Made by a program: the position numbers and the translations under genes. A DNA stretch of 64,000 nt from Apteryx mantelli (Eukaryota > Chordata > Aves > Apterygiformes > Apterygidae). Below the pieces are notes generated by a model that saw only the letters and a program-made list of their open reading frames with translations, had not been told where the DNA came from and did no database searches. This document shows, one piece after another, positions 9,339 to 21,088 of the stretch (positions are counted from its first letter, which is position 1; each line of letters begins with the position of its first letter). The stretch is from NCBI RefSeq assembly GCF_036417845.1, contig NC_089981.1:9627501-9691500 (forward strand). The letters run 5' to 3'.

Positions 9339-11145
9339 GTCCAACTGCAATTAAACGATATTGTCATGCTTAATGACCTACTAAAAATATTAGGAGCCAT
9401 TAATTGGCTCTGACCAGTGCTAGGACTTTCCACGGGACTGCTACACTCCCTTTTTGAAAAGCTCAAAGGGGACACCTCCCTAACTTCCACTCGAACTTTG
9501 ATACCTGAAGCGAGAAAGGCACTCCAGTTATGTGCCCGTGCTCTGGAGGAATGCCAGAGTTGGCGACATGACTTCTCATTGCCTTTTTATTTAGCTCTGA
9601 TTGCCAACAGCTTCCAGCCTTTTGCAGTATTATTTTGATGGGATACAAAAAGCACAGATCCCTTGCACATTTTGGAATGGATTTTTCTGTAACATACTCC
9701 ACCGAAAACCTTATGGACTCTTACAGAAATGTATTCTAAGCTTATCATTAAGGGCAGGGAGAGACTGCAAACCATGAATGGCTGTGACCCTGAAGTTATT
9801 TATATCCCAGCCACTACAGACAACTTGAACTGGTTAATTTCAGAAGATTGGGGTTTTCAAGTAGCCCTTGCTGATTTCACTGGACAGCTTTCCATCCATT
9901 ATCCTCGGCACAGGTTATGGGCAGAGGCTGGCAGCCTACCCCTAGTCACTGTCGCCCTGTCCCGGTTCCTGGTTTAACTGTCTTCACCGATGCTTCGGGC
10001 AGATTTAAAAGGGCTGCTATCATGTGGCAGGACCCTGTCACGCAACAATGGAGAACAACAGTACGTACACAGGAACGAGGGTCGGTACAGGTATTGGAGA
10101 TGGTGGCCGTCCGTATGGCTTTTGAACTTTGTGCCAATGAACTTGTAAATGTTGTTACTGATTCCTGTTATGCCGCGGGCCTTGTGCAAAGGTTGGAGGC
10201 CTCCTTTCTCCACGAGGTCTCCAATCCATTGCTCTGTGCAGAACTTTATGCTCTTTGGACTCTTATTAATCACAGAAAGCATGACTTTTATGTTTTACAT
10301 GTACGCTCACACACGGACCTGGCCGGACCCATCGCTGAGGGAAATCGACGTGCTGATGCTGCAGCCATGCCAGCGGTGGTACTCAACCTTCTGGAACAAG
10401 CCAGGCTGTCTCACTCCTTCTTTCATCAAAACACCTGCTCGCTGAAGAGGCAGTTTCAGCTACCCATCCGGCAGGCCAGAGACATTATTTTTGTCTTGTT
10501 CAGACTGTCAGTAGTTCGCCCCAATGCCTTCAAAGGAAGGGGCGAACCCTAGAGTTTTAAAGGCTAATGAGTTATGGCAAACAGACGTTACGTATGTTTT
10601 AGAATTTGGTCATCTTAAATATGTACATGTCACAGTCGACACCCATTCTCGATTTTTGTGGGCCACCGCCCACACTGGTGAAAAGGCTAGGGATGTGACT
10701 CGCCATTGGCTTGCCTGCTTTGCGGTCTTGGGGGTGCTAACAACCATCAAAACGGACAACAGCCCAGCCTATTGCTCAGGCTGTGTGCGTCAATTCCTCA
10801 ATACATGGGTCATCTCTCATGTAACAGGCATACCCCACTCCCCAACCGGCCAAGCCATTGTTGAGCAGTCACACCGCAGCCTGAAAGACATGCTACAAAA
10901 ACAAAAAAAAAGGGGGAGACACTGCTCACCCCACAAGAATGACTACACAAAGCGTTATATGTCCTTAATTTTTTGAATTGTGATGAAACAGGTCATAATA
11001 ATTTCGAACGTCAGCAAGCCACAGACATGAGATGAATACAAAAGCCCCCAGTTTTGGTCAAAGACTTGGTTTCCAGCCAATGGGTGGGACCAATGGAACT
11101 GATAACTTGGGGGAGGGGAAATGCTTGTGTTTCTACAGGAACTCG
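9339..11145 (+). pseudogene. pol: Endogenous retroviral pol remnant (RT thumb/connection, RNase H, integrase)
   Basis: Pol resumes in the RT thumb (NDLLKILGAINWL). In that frame (9339-9977) there are stops at 9411, 9636 and about 9690. RNase H follows in another frame (about 9965-10360), with its acidic residues in TDAS, LEMVAV, VTDS and RRADAA. The integrase zinc finger is split: its HX3H (SHSFFH) is in the RNase H frame and its CX2C (10497-10508) in the next. A TAG follows at 10512. The integrase core (to 10976) keeps all three catalytic acids with DD35E spacing: WQTD, KTDNSPAY and IVEQ. A C-terminal DNA-binding-domain remnant, frameshifted, overlaps the start of env. Protease and the RT palm with its YxDD box are absent. 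Inactive. Confidence 0.9.
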
Positions 11146-11151
11146 GTTACG

Positions 11152-12573
11152 ATGGGTGCCATCGCGACGTGTATGACCTTATGTTGCCTCATCCTCGGAG
11201 CAACAAGCACGCCCGTCGGACCAGGCACCTGGAAACGTGGCAACATCTGGGTGACTCTTGCAAATGTAACCAATACGGACACCTTGTTTATCAATGACGA
11301 TGCCATCAGACCCTTTCCACACTTGCTTGACCGGACTTCCTCTTGATATACAGCACATGGGGTCTCTTTACAATGATACTGTGTTAACAAATTGTAGTGC
11401 GCCAGGTACACTTCAGCCCAAATGGCGGTGGTGTGATGCAGAATGGAGACACAGGAGTGGAATATTTCCACATGGTATAACAATATGCTCAATGTACACA
11501 ATTTTCCTGCCTTGCCACTGCAGCCACAAGAACTTGACTTATTGGGAATTACACAGGCTGCAGTCTGCTTTTATCTAAATTATACTGCAAGGGCACCTAC
11601 CAAAGAGGGTGACGTTGATGTATCTCCCTCAGGCATTTATGCCAATACACCTGTATGGTGTAATCACACCACCTCAGGTCAAATAACACCTAGACCACAA
11701 CCCATAGGGTTGGCTGCTAAGATATTCTTAATTTGTGGTCAGAGAGCCTGGAAAGGCGTACCAGGTAAAGCTGTGGGGGGACCATGTATCTTTGGACTTT
11801 TGACGATGTTTCATCCCAAAAAATTCTTAGTTAATGGAACTGTCCACACTCGAACAAAGCGATCCACCCACAGCTTTACGTCAGGTTGCGATAGTAACGT
11901 AGAATTTTGGAATCCAGCAGAACGTATCTTGAGTAGTATTTTTGCAGGAATAGGGACTGCTCATGCTTTATCACAGCTTAACAGATTAGGATGCTGGCTT
12001 GCAAAAGAAGCAAATGCTACTAGTACTGCTTTAAGTGCCTTATTAACAGACGTAGATTCAATTAGATATGCCACCTTACAAAATCAGGATGCAATTGACT
12101 TTTTGCTATTAGCCCAAGGCCATGGCTGTCAGGACTTTGAGGGAATGTGTTGTATGAACCTGAGTGATCATTCTGAGTCAGTACATACAAGCATTGCAAA
12201 ATTGAAGGAGTTAACAAAACAACTGCAAGAAGACGATGGTGAAAACTTGTGGGGACTGTTTGATTGGTTGAATATGCTTGCTATAGGGCCTTGGTTAAAA
12301 CGCATACTGATTCTAGGACTTATTGTAATTTTTATGTTTGTTGCAATACTAATCTGTGTACCATGCTTGTTGAGCTGCATGCGGAGGATGCTTGACCGGA
12401 GTATGAAGCAAGTCATGACCCTGCAGATCCATACAGCCTTAACCCTTCAAGTAGTAAAAGAAGGGGGAGATGTGGAGGGCCATGACAGGGTTAAACTGGT
12501 GGAAAGTTGCAAGCAGCAAGCAACAGGAGTCTCAGACAAACGTACCCAAGGACACTGGTGCAGCTGGAAATGA
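11152..12573 (+). pseudogene. env: Endogenous retroviral env, SU frameshifted, TM subunit open
   Basis: The likely start is ATG 11152, followed by a hydrophobic signal peptide (MTLCCLILGATS). An upstream frame from 11032 is also open and adds a longer leader. A splice-acceptor-like TTTCTACAG lies just upstream. SU stops at 11344-11346, continues in another frame, then returns to the first before 11443, so two roughly compensating frameshifts break it. From 11443 the frame is open for 376 codons. The furin-type site RTKR is at 11851-11862. TM then shows an internal fusion loop lying between two cysteines, heptad-rich helices, a CX6CC motif (12127-12153) and a hydrophobic membrane span (ILILGLIVIFMFVAILI). 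The internal loop plus CX6CC fits alpharetrovirus-type Env. The frame runs through the polypurine tract about 34 codons into the 3' LTR. Confidence 0.9.
12455..12470 (+). other. Polypurine tract
   Basis: AAAAGAAGGGGGAGA runs directly up to the TG that opens the 3' LTR, the expected position of the plus-strand primer. Confidence 0.85.
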
Positions 12574-12860
12574 TACATCCTGAGAAAGTACAGATAAACT
12601 AGCAGAAGCCAGTGGGAACCAAGGTTAAGGGCTAGACAGTTTTGCTAAATAAGTAGCAAGGTACAAGGCATGATCGCTGCGTGCGTGATCGGTGCTATGA
12701 TTGGCTACCTGTGACATAATCTGTATGAACCACCAATCAAGGGCCAAAGCGCCGAATACCTGTACCTATAAAATGGGCAAATTGCTGAATAAAGATGGAA
12801 TTGAACCTGCATTCTGTGAATGCGTATGATTCTTTCCCGTCACTCCCGTGGACCGCGACA
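12471..12860 (+). repeat. 3' LTR of the provirus (390 bp)
   Basis: It begins TGTGGAGGGCC after the polypurine tract and ends GACCGCGACA. It is 96 bp shorter than the 5' LTR. Its U3 has a different 5' part and a different promoter-proximal segment containing ACCAATCAAG (CCAAT-like) and TATAAAA (12777-12783); AATAAA is at 12798-12803. The R/U5 part is nearly identical to the 5' LTR. Confidence 0.9.
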
Positions 12861-13053
12861 AGGGAATCCCTGCTAGTCACAGAGTTTACAATGCCATTCC
12901 AGTCAAAACATGAACTTTCAGCTTCTTCCTAATTACTGCAACAGCTAAAACCAAGCTTTTCTTCAAAAGGGAGCTTTCAGTAAATTTTCCAAAATGGAAT
13001 TATACTGAGAGAGACTTGATTTTCTCAGCTCCTGAGAAAATGTTACCACAGTT

Positions 13054-13989
13054 CTACACCTCACCCTTTTCACTCCAGACTTTTCTATTCCACAGTTTTC
13101 TCATGGCACTTTTCATCTCCTCATTTCTCAGCGTGTAGATGAACGGGTTCAGCATGTGCGTGATGACATTGTAAAACACTGCTACCCTCTTGTCCTCTGA
13201 GAGATTGCTGGATGGGCGTATGTAGGTGAATGTGGATGGCCCAAAGAAGAGAATCACCACAGTAATGTGGGACCCACAGGTGGAGAGGGCTTTGTGCCTC
13301 CCTTCGGACGTTCGCCTTTTCAAGGAAAACAAAATGACAATATAGGACGTGACCAGGATGAAGAAAGTGACCACAGAAATCATTCCACTATTGGCAACAA
13401 CAATGATGCCCGCAACATAGGTGTCTGTACAGGCCAGTTGTAGTAGGGGGTGGACATCACAGAAGTAGTGGTCAATTTTGTTGGGGCCACAAAAAGGGAG
13501 GCTAACGGTTATGAGGGTCTGCACCAGGGAGTGCACAAAGCCCCCCACCCATGAACCCATCACCATCCAGCCACACACATGCCTGGTCATGAGGGTGGTG
13601 TAGTGCAGGGGTCTGCATATGGCAAAGTAGCGATCACAGGCCATCACTGTGAGGATGAAGATCTCAGCGCAGCCAAAGAAATGAAACCCAAATAGCTGTG
13701 CCATGCAACCCCCAAAGGAAATGGTTTTCTTTTCAACAAGGAAGTCAGCAATCATTTTGGGAGCTGTGGCAGAAGAGAAGCAAAGATCTGCAATGGACAG
13801 GTGGCAGAGAAAGAAATACATGGGGGAGTTCAGACGCTGACTGCTAACTACAGTGACAACGATGAGCAGATTTCCTGCCACAGTAACAATATAGAAGAAC
13901 AAAAACACCACAAAACGTATTTTCTGCACCCCTTGGTTCTTTGAAAGGCCCAGAAGAATGAATTCCTTCACACTGCTTACATTCTCCAT
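13054..13989 (-). CDS. Olfactory receptor, OR4-like, full length (copy B)
   Basis: The protein is 311 residues, the normal OR length. I start at the MENVSSVKEF methionine; the longer upstream frame only adds 29 non-OR residues. Seven membrane segments are readable. Hallmarks include the N-terminal FILLGLS, GN in TM1 (AGNLLIVV), SPMYFFL after TM1, the paired extracellular cysteines, KRRTSEGRHKALSTC in ICL3/TM6, and a TM7 with NPFIYTLRNEE. Three deviations stand out: MACDRY instead of MAYDRY at the G-protein motif, THMLNPF instead of TPMLNPL in TM7, and F for the usual L in NPLIY. The paralogue at 51248-52183 has the canonical forms of these. It is possibly functional but weakened, and class II by its sequence. 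Single-exon coding is typical of ORs. Confidence 0.93.
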   Translation of the reverse strand: MENVSSVKEFILLGLSKNQGVQKIRFVVFLFFYIVTVAGNLLIVVTVVSSQRLNSPMYFFLCHLSIADLCFSSATAPKMIADFLVEKKTISFGGCMAQLFGFHFFGCAEIFILTVMACDRYFAICRPLHYTTLMTRHVCGWMVMGSWVGGFVHSLVQTLITVSLPFCGPNKIDHYFCDVHPLLQLACTDTYVAGIIVVANSGMISVVTFFILVTSYIVILFSLKRRTSEGRHKALSTCGSHITVVILFFGPSTFTYIRPSSNLSEDKRVAVFYNVITHMLNPFIYTLRNEEMKSAMRKLWNRKVWSEKGEV

Positions 13990-16900
13990 GTTGGTCAGCT
14001 GGGTGGCAATATGCAATATACAGCTTATACACCTGGGAAAACAGACTGACACATGATTCATCAGCATTTTTTTCATTATTAATAATGAGTTCTATTTCAG
14101 AAGTGGATACAAACCAAGAAAGATATAGCATTAGTATTAAGCTTATGAAGTGTTTAGTTTCTGTCATGTATTTTTTTTTAACGGCTATTTAGTTCTCCAG
14201 AGTACAAAGCTTCTGCCATGGCTTTGGTGGCACAGAGATAGGTGCACTCTGTGATATGTTCCTTAATCCTGGTCCTCCAGGATCTTGAAGGACTGGCTCC
14301 ATGGCTGATAGCCTTCCATGCACTAAGGACAAGGCCAGAGTGTTCACCTTGGGCACTACAAGGCAGATAATGCAGCATGTTTGCCCTCAGGGGAGACAAA
14401 GTCCCTGACAGCAATCTTTGTAAAATGGGTGTCTTTAAGAATACCTGGAAACATTTCTCAGAATGATGATTTGTTTTATAAGTACACATGATCTTTGAAT
14501 TCTTGTTTAGAAGGGAAATGTACCCACAGGCAGAGAAAAGAACTCTCTTGTGTATAGACATTTGGAAACGTAAATATGAAATGTCACAGGCGGAAAAATG
14601 AGTTCTGGGAAGGTTATCTATCATGGAGGGGAAAAAAATTGCACATATGACTTAATGGAGTATTTCACATTGTTCTAAATCTCAGCATTGTTTCTATCAG
14701 AGGAAGGAAGAATGAAAGACTCTTGTGAGATCTTCTGTCCCAGTATTGTACTGATTTTACCTAGTATGATTTTTGATACACTCTGCGTGATCCTTTCAAG
14801 GGTTAACTTAGCTTAATGAAGCTAATCTAACTAAACTCCTTCAACAGCCAGTATAAGTCTCTCTGTAGGCTGATTCAGAATGACTAAATTAGGGTCCTTT
14901 GCAGAACCCTTTTTTCCTCCATTCACTATGAGGAGCTTAAGCAAATTAGCACCACCAGGTTAGAATGACCTTTAGAGAATAATCCCTTTTGGTGCCTGAA
15001 AGTAGCTCAGAGCTTTTTGTATGCCATCTACCTGTTTTAGGTTATGACTGAGCTTCTTGTCCCTAGGCATTTCTACATCCATACAGTTTCTCATTCAAGA
15101 CAAGGTCACATTCCAGCATAAACATGGGACTTCTTTGGTTCACCCTGTATTCCACCTACAACCCATCGAGCATTACGTGTCACTAATAAATGAGTAGCCT
15201 ACATCTTTAGAAAGAGTGTAACGTTTCTAGCTTGCCATTATGCACCCAGACCACCAGAGTTCCTTTGGCAAAGAAGTCTGGGAACCACCAGATTAAACTC
15301 TTCACAGAGAGTTTAAGGTCAGCCAAAAGCAGGCACTCTTTTAATAAAAATATCCACTGTATGGGCTTCCTTCTAGTATCAAAACATTCCCCATCAGCTG
15401 GTGTTAAAATGCACCATTTTAAGTCCTGCAGAATTACATCACAACCAGGTCTTCTCATTTGTCTTGGTGATCTGCGAGCAAATCTGTGGAATGATTCAGT
15501 TAAGCCAAGTTATCTACCAACTACTTCAATCTGCAGCATAATCAGAAACTCTCGTGCAGGCACAAAGTGATGAAGCATCCACAGGAAACACTGAAACTGA
15601 GAAAAGCCAAGATTACTTTCAAACCCCCAAAGTGAAGCCGAGAGAGGAAGTGGGCAAAGTTAGGGACTTTTCCTATGCTTACAGTTGTACTTACACTAGA
15701 TGAAAGTTTTTCAAGCAGAAGGGTAAAATTTACATGGATGGTTCCTTTTCAGATATTTCTACAAGGAAAAGGATCAGTAAGAACAACGGGAGGTCAGTTT
15801 CTCCCTCGTCTTACCAAGTCGTGATCCTTTCTACCCCTCTTCCTTCTACTGAGCAACGACATAGACTTCTCAACAAAATAAATGACAGGGATGAAATGAG
15901 CACACCTTTATGGCTGTGCAGTACCCAGTCCAAAAGAAATAGCTGGGCTCCATCCAAGCCAGAGCATGACTGGAAGCATACCACAGCAATCGCAGGGCCA
16001 TATTTAGGCAGTCAGAAAGGAGTGACCAAGAGAGAAATGGTCAGGGGAAACTATATGCCTGAATACCAGCAGGTGGCAAATTCCTGAGCTAGAAACATGG
16101 TGTGCATCTACAAAAGGACCGATTCACAATTCAGACAGCTCGACTGTGTATCTTGCTTGATAAAGTCCTTTCTATCACCACCAAACTGCATTTAACAAAC
16201 TACCCATCTGTCTGATCTCATCTCATCACCTTAAGTCATGTAGGCACCTGTACCTAAGCTAGGCATATTACACCTGACCAGTCTACTTGTAGATGTGATG
16301 AATCATGTGCTGCAGGTACCCGTTTCTCACTGCTGACTCCAAGAGGATTACTAGAATGACTAATTCAGTAGAGGATTGCCACCAGTTATGGCTTATCTCT
16401 TCAAGTGCCTTTGCAGGGTTAGACCTGAGCTATATGACATAATGCAATCAGCTGCAAAATAAAATGAATCTCATGTGTACTCTTAACATCTCAAAAAGGG
16501 TGAGAAATTGCACCATCTCCTTACTGCATGCATTCTTCCCTAAAATCTCAGGTGGTTATGGGAAACAAAAGAATAATATCGAAGCAATCGAATCTGCGGC
16601 TGTGGAACTAGCTCTGTATATGATTCTAGCCAAAGATAACTAGAGACAGTTGATAACTTCAGTGGAAGTTCCTTTCTGTATTTTCACATTTGTTCAAAAA
16701 GAAAGGAAAGGGAAGAGGAAAGCAAAGCAAAGTGAAGCAAAGCGAGAAGCCAGAGAAGCTGCAAAACTTACCTCGCCTGTGTTTAGAGATCTAATATTTT
16801 GTGTAAGGGCTGTACAACCTTATTTCCTCAACTTCTGTCTCCCCTGGTATGAATGTGTTAGAGCACAGCGCCTTTAAAGAACATAGAATGGCTTCTGGAA

Positions 16901-19900
16901 AGCTTCCAAAACTTGCTTAGGAGGTGGCTGTTAGTGTATAATCCAATCCCATCTAATTTATTACTTGCTTTCGTGTGTCACAAGTGTATCTTGATGTTTC
17001 CTGCCTGTGTGAGAAGTGGTTTAATAGGCTGTGTGGATGATGTGACCTGGGTGTGCTGAATGATGCTTTCATATCCCAGCAGCTGCAAAAAGGGCTGAGA
17101 AGAAAACCATTTAAGTACCAACCTTTAACCCTCTCCCAGGAAATCTTCCACCTGCAGGGCTCTTGGGGCTGGAGGAGGGAGGGGTGGAGGCTTGGTGAAG
17201 GGAAGGCGTGAAAGAAAGGGGCAAAGGAGGAGAATGAGTTCTGTCTTGACTGAAAAGTTTAAGTAAATATATTTTAAAGAAACAGTTGTCAGTCAATGCT
17301 TTTCTAATGATATCACAAAGGCATTTCAGGGTTTCTCCATAAGAAATAACAGTCAAAGGAGTAGCTGAGTATTCAACTGGACAAGCATATGCATGGAACT
17401 ATCCAGTTAACGCTTCTCGGAGTTCTTCCTTACTCCAAGCTGATAGTTGTATGGATTTCCCATGTGTAAAGGGCCATTAGGTCCACTGCTCTGGCTTCCT
17501 AGCATTGTGAATGCTAAAACAGTCCATTTGTAATCTAGATATTTCCTTTCCTTTTTTCACTTCTGTGTATTCCAAAAAACATGTAAAAGAGAAATCCTCA
17601 TTAAAGGAAAAAAAGAAAGAAACCTCAAGCTGTAGGAAGTGTCACCATCCTCCAGGGATGGTCAAGAATTCCTATCACAGGAGTCTTTTAAGGACAGGTT
17701 GGGCTCATTTCTCTCAGGAGTGGTTACGATGAAGTTTTTATAGGGACAGAAGATGTCCTGGGTGACCTCTTGATGACCCTCCAAGTCCTATCTCACCAGA
17801 AATTTCATCACTGGAAATCCAGTGAATAAAGCCTCTTTGCAAGAATTTGCATGTTTTAACAGAGGTCAGTGAATTACCAAGTCAGTCAAAAAAATCCTTC
17901 ATTTACAAATTGGGAAACTGAGGGAGGACGTCACCTATTTAATGCCAATGGACGGCAGCGAATTTAACCCTGACTTAGTCACTCTAGGCTCTTCTGCGCA
18001 AAAAAATGAATGTCTCTGGAGGCAGATGCATCTGATCTACCTCAGAACTGATTTTAGGATGCGATTAGGTGTGAAATGGACATCTAGCTTTTAAACAAAA
18101 TAACTTAGGGCGGACAAATCTCACTGTCATGATGGGCCCCATCTTTCTTAACCTGAGCAGCTGCAGTCAAAGGTGAACCTATGAAATGAAACAAACGAAG
18201 CAAATAGACATGCTGATTTATAGCAGCATATCATCTCAACCAAGGCCCAAGTCAAATTCATCATGGCTCTGAACTCTACTGTGTATTTGTAGCTTATGCC
18301 TCATGGATGTCAGGAAAGGCATTGTCTCAGCTACTGTCCTTTGCTTTGTTTTGCTGAAATTTCTGGAAATGTGGAATGGCCTGATAACAATATAGTTAAT
18401 GTCTCCATCTCCTCTGCACAGAATGCCAGCGATCTCCACAGTGAAAACAGAAATCCTACAGTTAATGAGAATAAATACTGGTAAAGAAATGCCTTGGTGA
18501 AAATAGTCCCCTAACTTAAATGTCCTTTTACTGTCGCCTGGAGTCTTGGGCAGCTTAATGAGGGTTAACAGTAGTCACTACAGGAAACAAGAGTATTGGG
18601 TAAGAAGGTAAACAAAGTCTTACAGTCTTTGGGAAAGGAAGAGGAGCAACAGATGACAGAAGCCAGAGATCAGGCCAATAGTATCTGGCCTGCTAACCTA
18701 GTATGAGTCAGCCTGCCACTTTCTGTACCCAGTGGCACACATGGCAGCAACTTGGCTAGCATCACATTCATGTCCTTTTGTTTCCCTAGCCAAATGGACT
18801 ACCAGAGGTGACTTAATGCACAAGTCCAAATGAAGAATTGCTGCTACCTCCTGCTGCAAAATAATTCCCCGTAGGGGTGTGCTTAGTGCCAGCAAAGGAG
18901 AAAGGTCTTTTCTCCATTTTCATTCCACTTACCTTGGCACCTGGCTCTGGACATCACTATGGCAGCAGGTCATGCTTGGGGAGCTGTGATTTGGACAAGG
19001 AGGGACTGTGCATGGTGAGATGAACGAGGTTTTGCAGCTGGATAGTGAATACTGGCAAGGGGTTTGTTGATAGAGCCATGGTGAATGTGTGTTGTGAATT
19101 TGATGATGGGCACGATGGGGACAAGGCACGGTGTGGAGGGAAGTTGTGAAACTTGAAATGGATGCTACATGGCCAGGGGCTGTCTTCATGGAGTTGGTGA
19201 AATCAGAAGTGCCTGAGGTGTGGTGAGGGACTGTGCTGAAAGACAGTATGAAGTGGCAGGTAATACTGTGGGTGCTAAGCTGTGTTGAAAGACCTTGTGA
19301 CATCAGAAGCGGGCATCATGTATTGAAGGGTAACACTAGGAGAGGTTGCAGAATTGTGGCTGCTGAGGTGTCATAAGGCTGGCTACAGAGTTCAAGGAGA
19401 CCCTACCGTAGAACAGGTTCTGTGAAGTAGTAGGGGACAATGTATGGTGACAGCTTGTGTTGGGAGAGGTTTTGAGGTCAGAAGAGGACACTCGGTAGTG
19501 ATGAATGTGCTAAGGGAGGTTCTGCAGTGACAGTGGACCCTTGGGGAATGAGAAGTTGTGTTGAGGGAGGTTGTGAAATCAGCAGCAGGCATTATGGAAG
19601 AGGACTGACCATTTCTCAATCTGTGTGACCCTGAGCAGCAGTAGGCCATCTTCTGCAAGGTCTGTGAAACTAGAACTATGCTGCTGCTATTTGATGCAGG
19701 CTTTCATTAATTAGTTTCATTAAGGAAGTAGATTCAGGTTTTGAATATGCTTTGGAGACAGGAGACCAATCTTACCAAAGTCTTATAATAGATGTACGAG
19801 AACTGTGAGTGACTTTTTCAGCATGCTTTTGCACTATCTATGGAAGTCATAAGATGGTTACTTGACTTGCATTATATGGAACACAAAGTTTTTGATGATT

Positions 19901-20079
19901 TGGCATATCTCCACAGGGCGTCCATTACAACCAGTATGACAGTACATGACAGTACATATCAATGGCCCAGGCTGATGCTATTTAACATTATGAAATCTGT
20001 TTGAAATGCCTTAGATAGAAAGCTAATCACCTGACATTCCCTGAATGCCCAATGGAGAGAGAGGCACCTCCAGAGGATG
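13990..20079. other. No gene recognised (flank of OR in block B)
   Basis: About 6 kb of low-coding DNA contains only short frames. A purine-rich run (about 16690-16750, AAGCAAAG-type) is present. Frames such as 14178-14624 and 18929-19303 are conserved in B' only because the DNA is duplicated; they lack family features and their lengths differ between copies. Confidence 0.65.
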
Positions 20080-20164
20080 TAAACCACCATTGTAGACCCT
20101 CTCAATCATTGATAGTAAGAGACAAGCATTCTCAGAGGTGCCATCTGCCACGTGTTTGCAATAT

Positions 20165-20600
20165 ATTTCTCGGCACGGCTCGGCTTGGCTCGGCTCGGTG
20201 CGGCGCGGCTCGGCTTGGCTCGGCTCGGTGCGGCGCGGCTCGGCTCGGCTTGGCTTGGCTCGGCGCCCGGGCGGAGAGCTGTGCCGGGAGAGCCGTGCCC
20301 GGCGGCGGAGTGGCTGCCGGGGGCGGTGGCGGGCCGAGAAGGGGGGCCGGGGCCGAGGCGAGCGGCCGAGAGAGCGCGAGCGCCGCTTGCTGCCGAGCGG
20401 GCGGAGGAGAGCTGCTGGGGGCGGCGGGCAGCAGGCAGCGCTGCGGGCTGAGACGTGCCCGGGCGCGGGGCGCCCCGAGCACAGCAAAGTGCCGCTGCCT
20501 GGGGAAGAGTTTTCCTCCCCGACGCTTGCTGCAGCTTTGTTTTCCTTCTCTGAGAAGCCCTGGGGGCGCGAGCAGGTCCGAAGAAGAATGACCTCTGCGC
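20165..20600. promoter_or_regulatory. CpG-rich block, candidate CpG-island promoter
   Basis: A sharply bounded stretch of very high GC with abundant CpG and GGCGGG/GGGGCGGTGG boxes stands in AT-rich surroundings. It starts about 85 bp after the end of block B and lies 490 bp beyond the end of the ATAD2-like gene. All frames stay open because of composition, so the long ORFs here (up to 257 codons) are not evidence of protein. I cannot assign a transcript to it. Confidence 0.6.
20176..20265 (+). repeat. 30-bp GC-rich tandem repeat
   Basis: The unit CGGCTCGGCTTGGCTCGGCT followed by CGGTGCGGCG repeats about twice, with further degenerate CGGCT/TGGCT units. Confidence 0.85.
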
Positions 20601-21088
20601 TGCCTTGCAACGTTGCCTAATAGACAACGGCATAGGCAGTAGCCCAGGCGACGCCAGAAAAACCGCCTGTCACCGTTTGGGCAAAGATGGTCGAGTTTTC
20701 CATTGCTTTCTTTTGAGAGAGGCACTGAGATTACTTGGAAGACGTCCAGATGTGTGTAGGTCAAAGGCACTGACGACCATTGGTCTCCTAAAAATGCCAG
20801 GCACGAGACTTTCAGGCAATGCACATGCGAAAGGAAGGCCAAACACATTGATCTCAACAGATCATGTATACATACGCAATAGGTATGGAACACCAACAGC
20901 AACAAACAGCCAATAAGAAAGCTTAAAAGGATTTATATGAGCTTTATTGGTATAGCCTCGCTATATTTGGATATATATACAAACAGATGTCTTTATATTA
21001 TAACTACAGGCTTTCTTTACTGAATTGTGCACTGAGGACTAGACAGCAAATAATGAAAAAGAATGGCAGAGTAGAAGCACGTTTCCTG
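20601..21088. other. No gene recognised (3' flank of ATAD2-like gene)
   Basis: This probably includes the 3' UTR of the minus-strand gene. An AATAAA-like signal on the minus strand is possible in the AT-rich part (20940-21060), but I could not fix one. Confidence 0.4.

Larger units (their letters stand above)
6354..12860 (+). mobile_element. Alpharetrovirus-like provirus carrying a captured VAPA cDNA fragment (LTR-gag-VAPA-pol remnant-env-LTR)
   Basis: Both LTRs (6354-6839, 12471-12860), a tRNA-Trp-type primer site, gag, pol, env and a polypurine tract are present in order. Relation to alpharetroviruses is inferred from the primer site and from a fusion loop placed internally between cysteines in TM. 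Gag is open for over 650 codons, while pol has several stops and frameshifts and env has two frameshifts in SU. Nucleocapsid after the first CX2C, all of protease and the RT fingers and palm are missing; host VAPA sequence sits in that gap. No target-site duplication flanks it (left AATAGAA, right AGGGAAT), and the flanks belong to two different duplicated blocks. It cannot replicate by itself as it stands. Confidence 0.95.
12861..20079 (+). repeat. Segmental duplication block B (direct partner 51055-59200)
   Basis: Homology with 51055-59200 begins at the first base after the 3' LTR (AGGGAATCCC) and ends at CCAGAGGATG. Similarity is high across the OR gene and 6 kb of flank. The partner is about 0.93 kb longer because of one segment (57862-58793) that is replaced here by 6 bp (19675-19680). 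Confidence 0.93.

Noticed and set aside
16690-16750. CRISPR-like or satellite array in the AAGCAAAG-rich stretch
   Set aside because: Irregular purine-rich simple sequence without regular repeats and spacers, in a vertebrate genome.
18929-19303. Paired conserved ORFs in B and B' (18929-19303 with 57143-57538; 14178-14624 with 52349-52816; 15734-16087 with 53929-54282)
   Set aside because: Conservation is due to the DNA duplication. Frame ends shift between copies and no domain or codon-level constraint is visible.
20132-20905. 257-codon minus-strand ORF and overlapping plus-strand ORFs (160-179 codons)
   Set aside because: They lie in the CpG-rich repeat block where stop codons are rare by composition. 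Frames on both strands are open and no protein family is recognisable.
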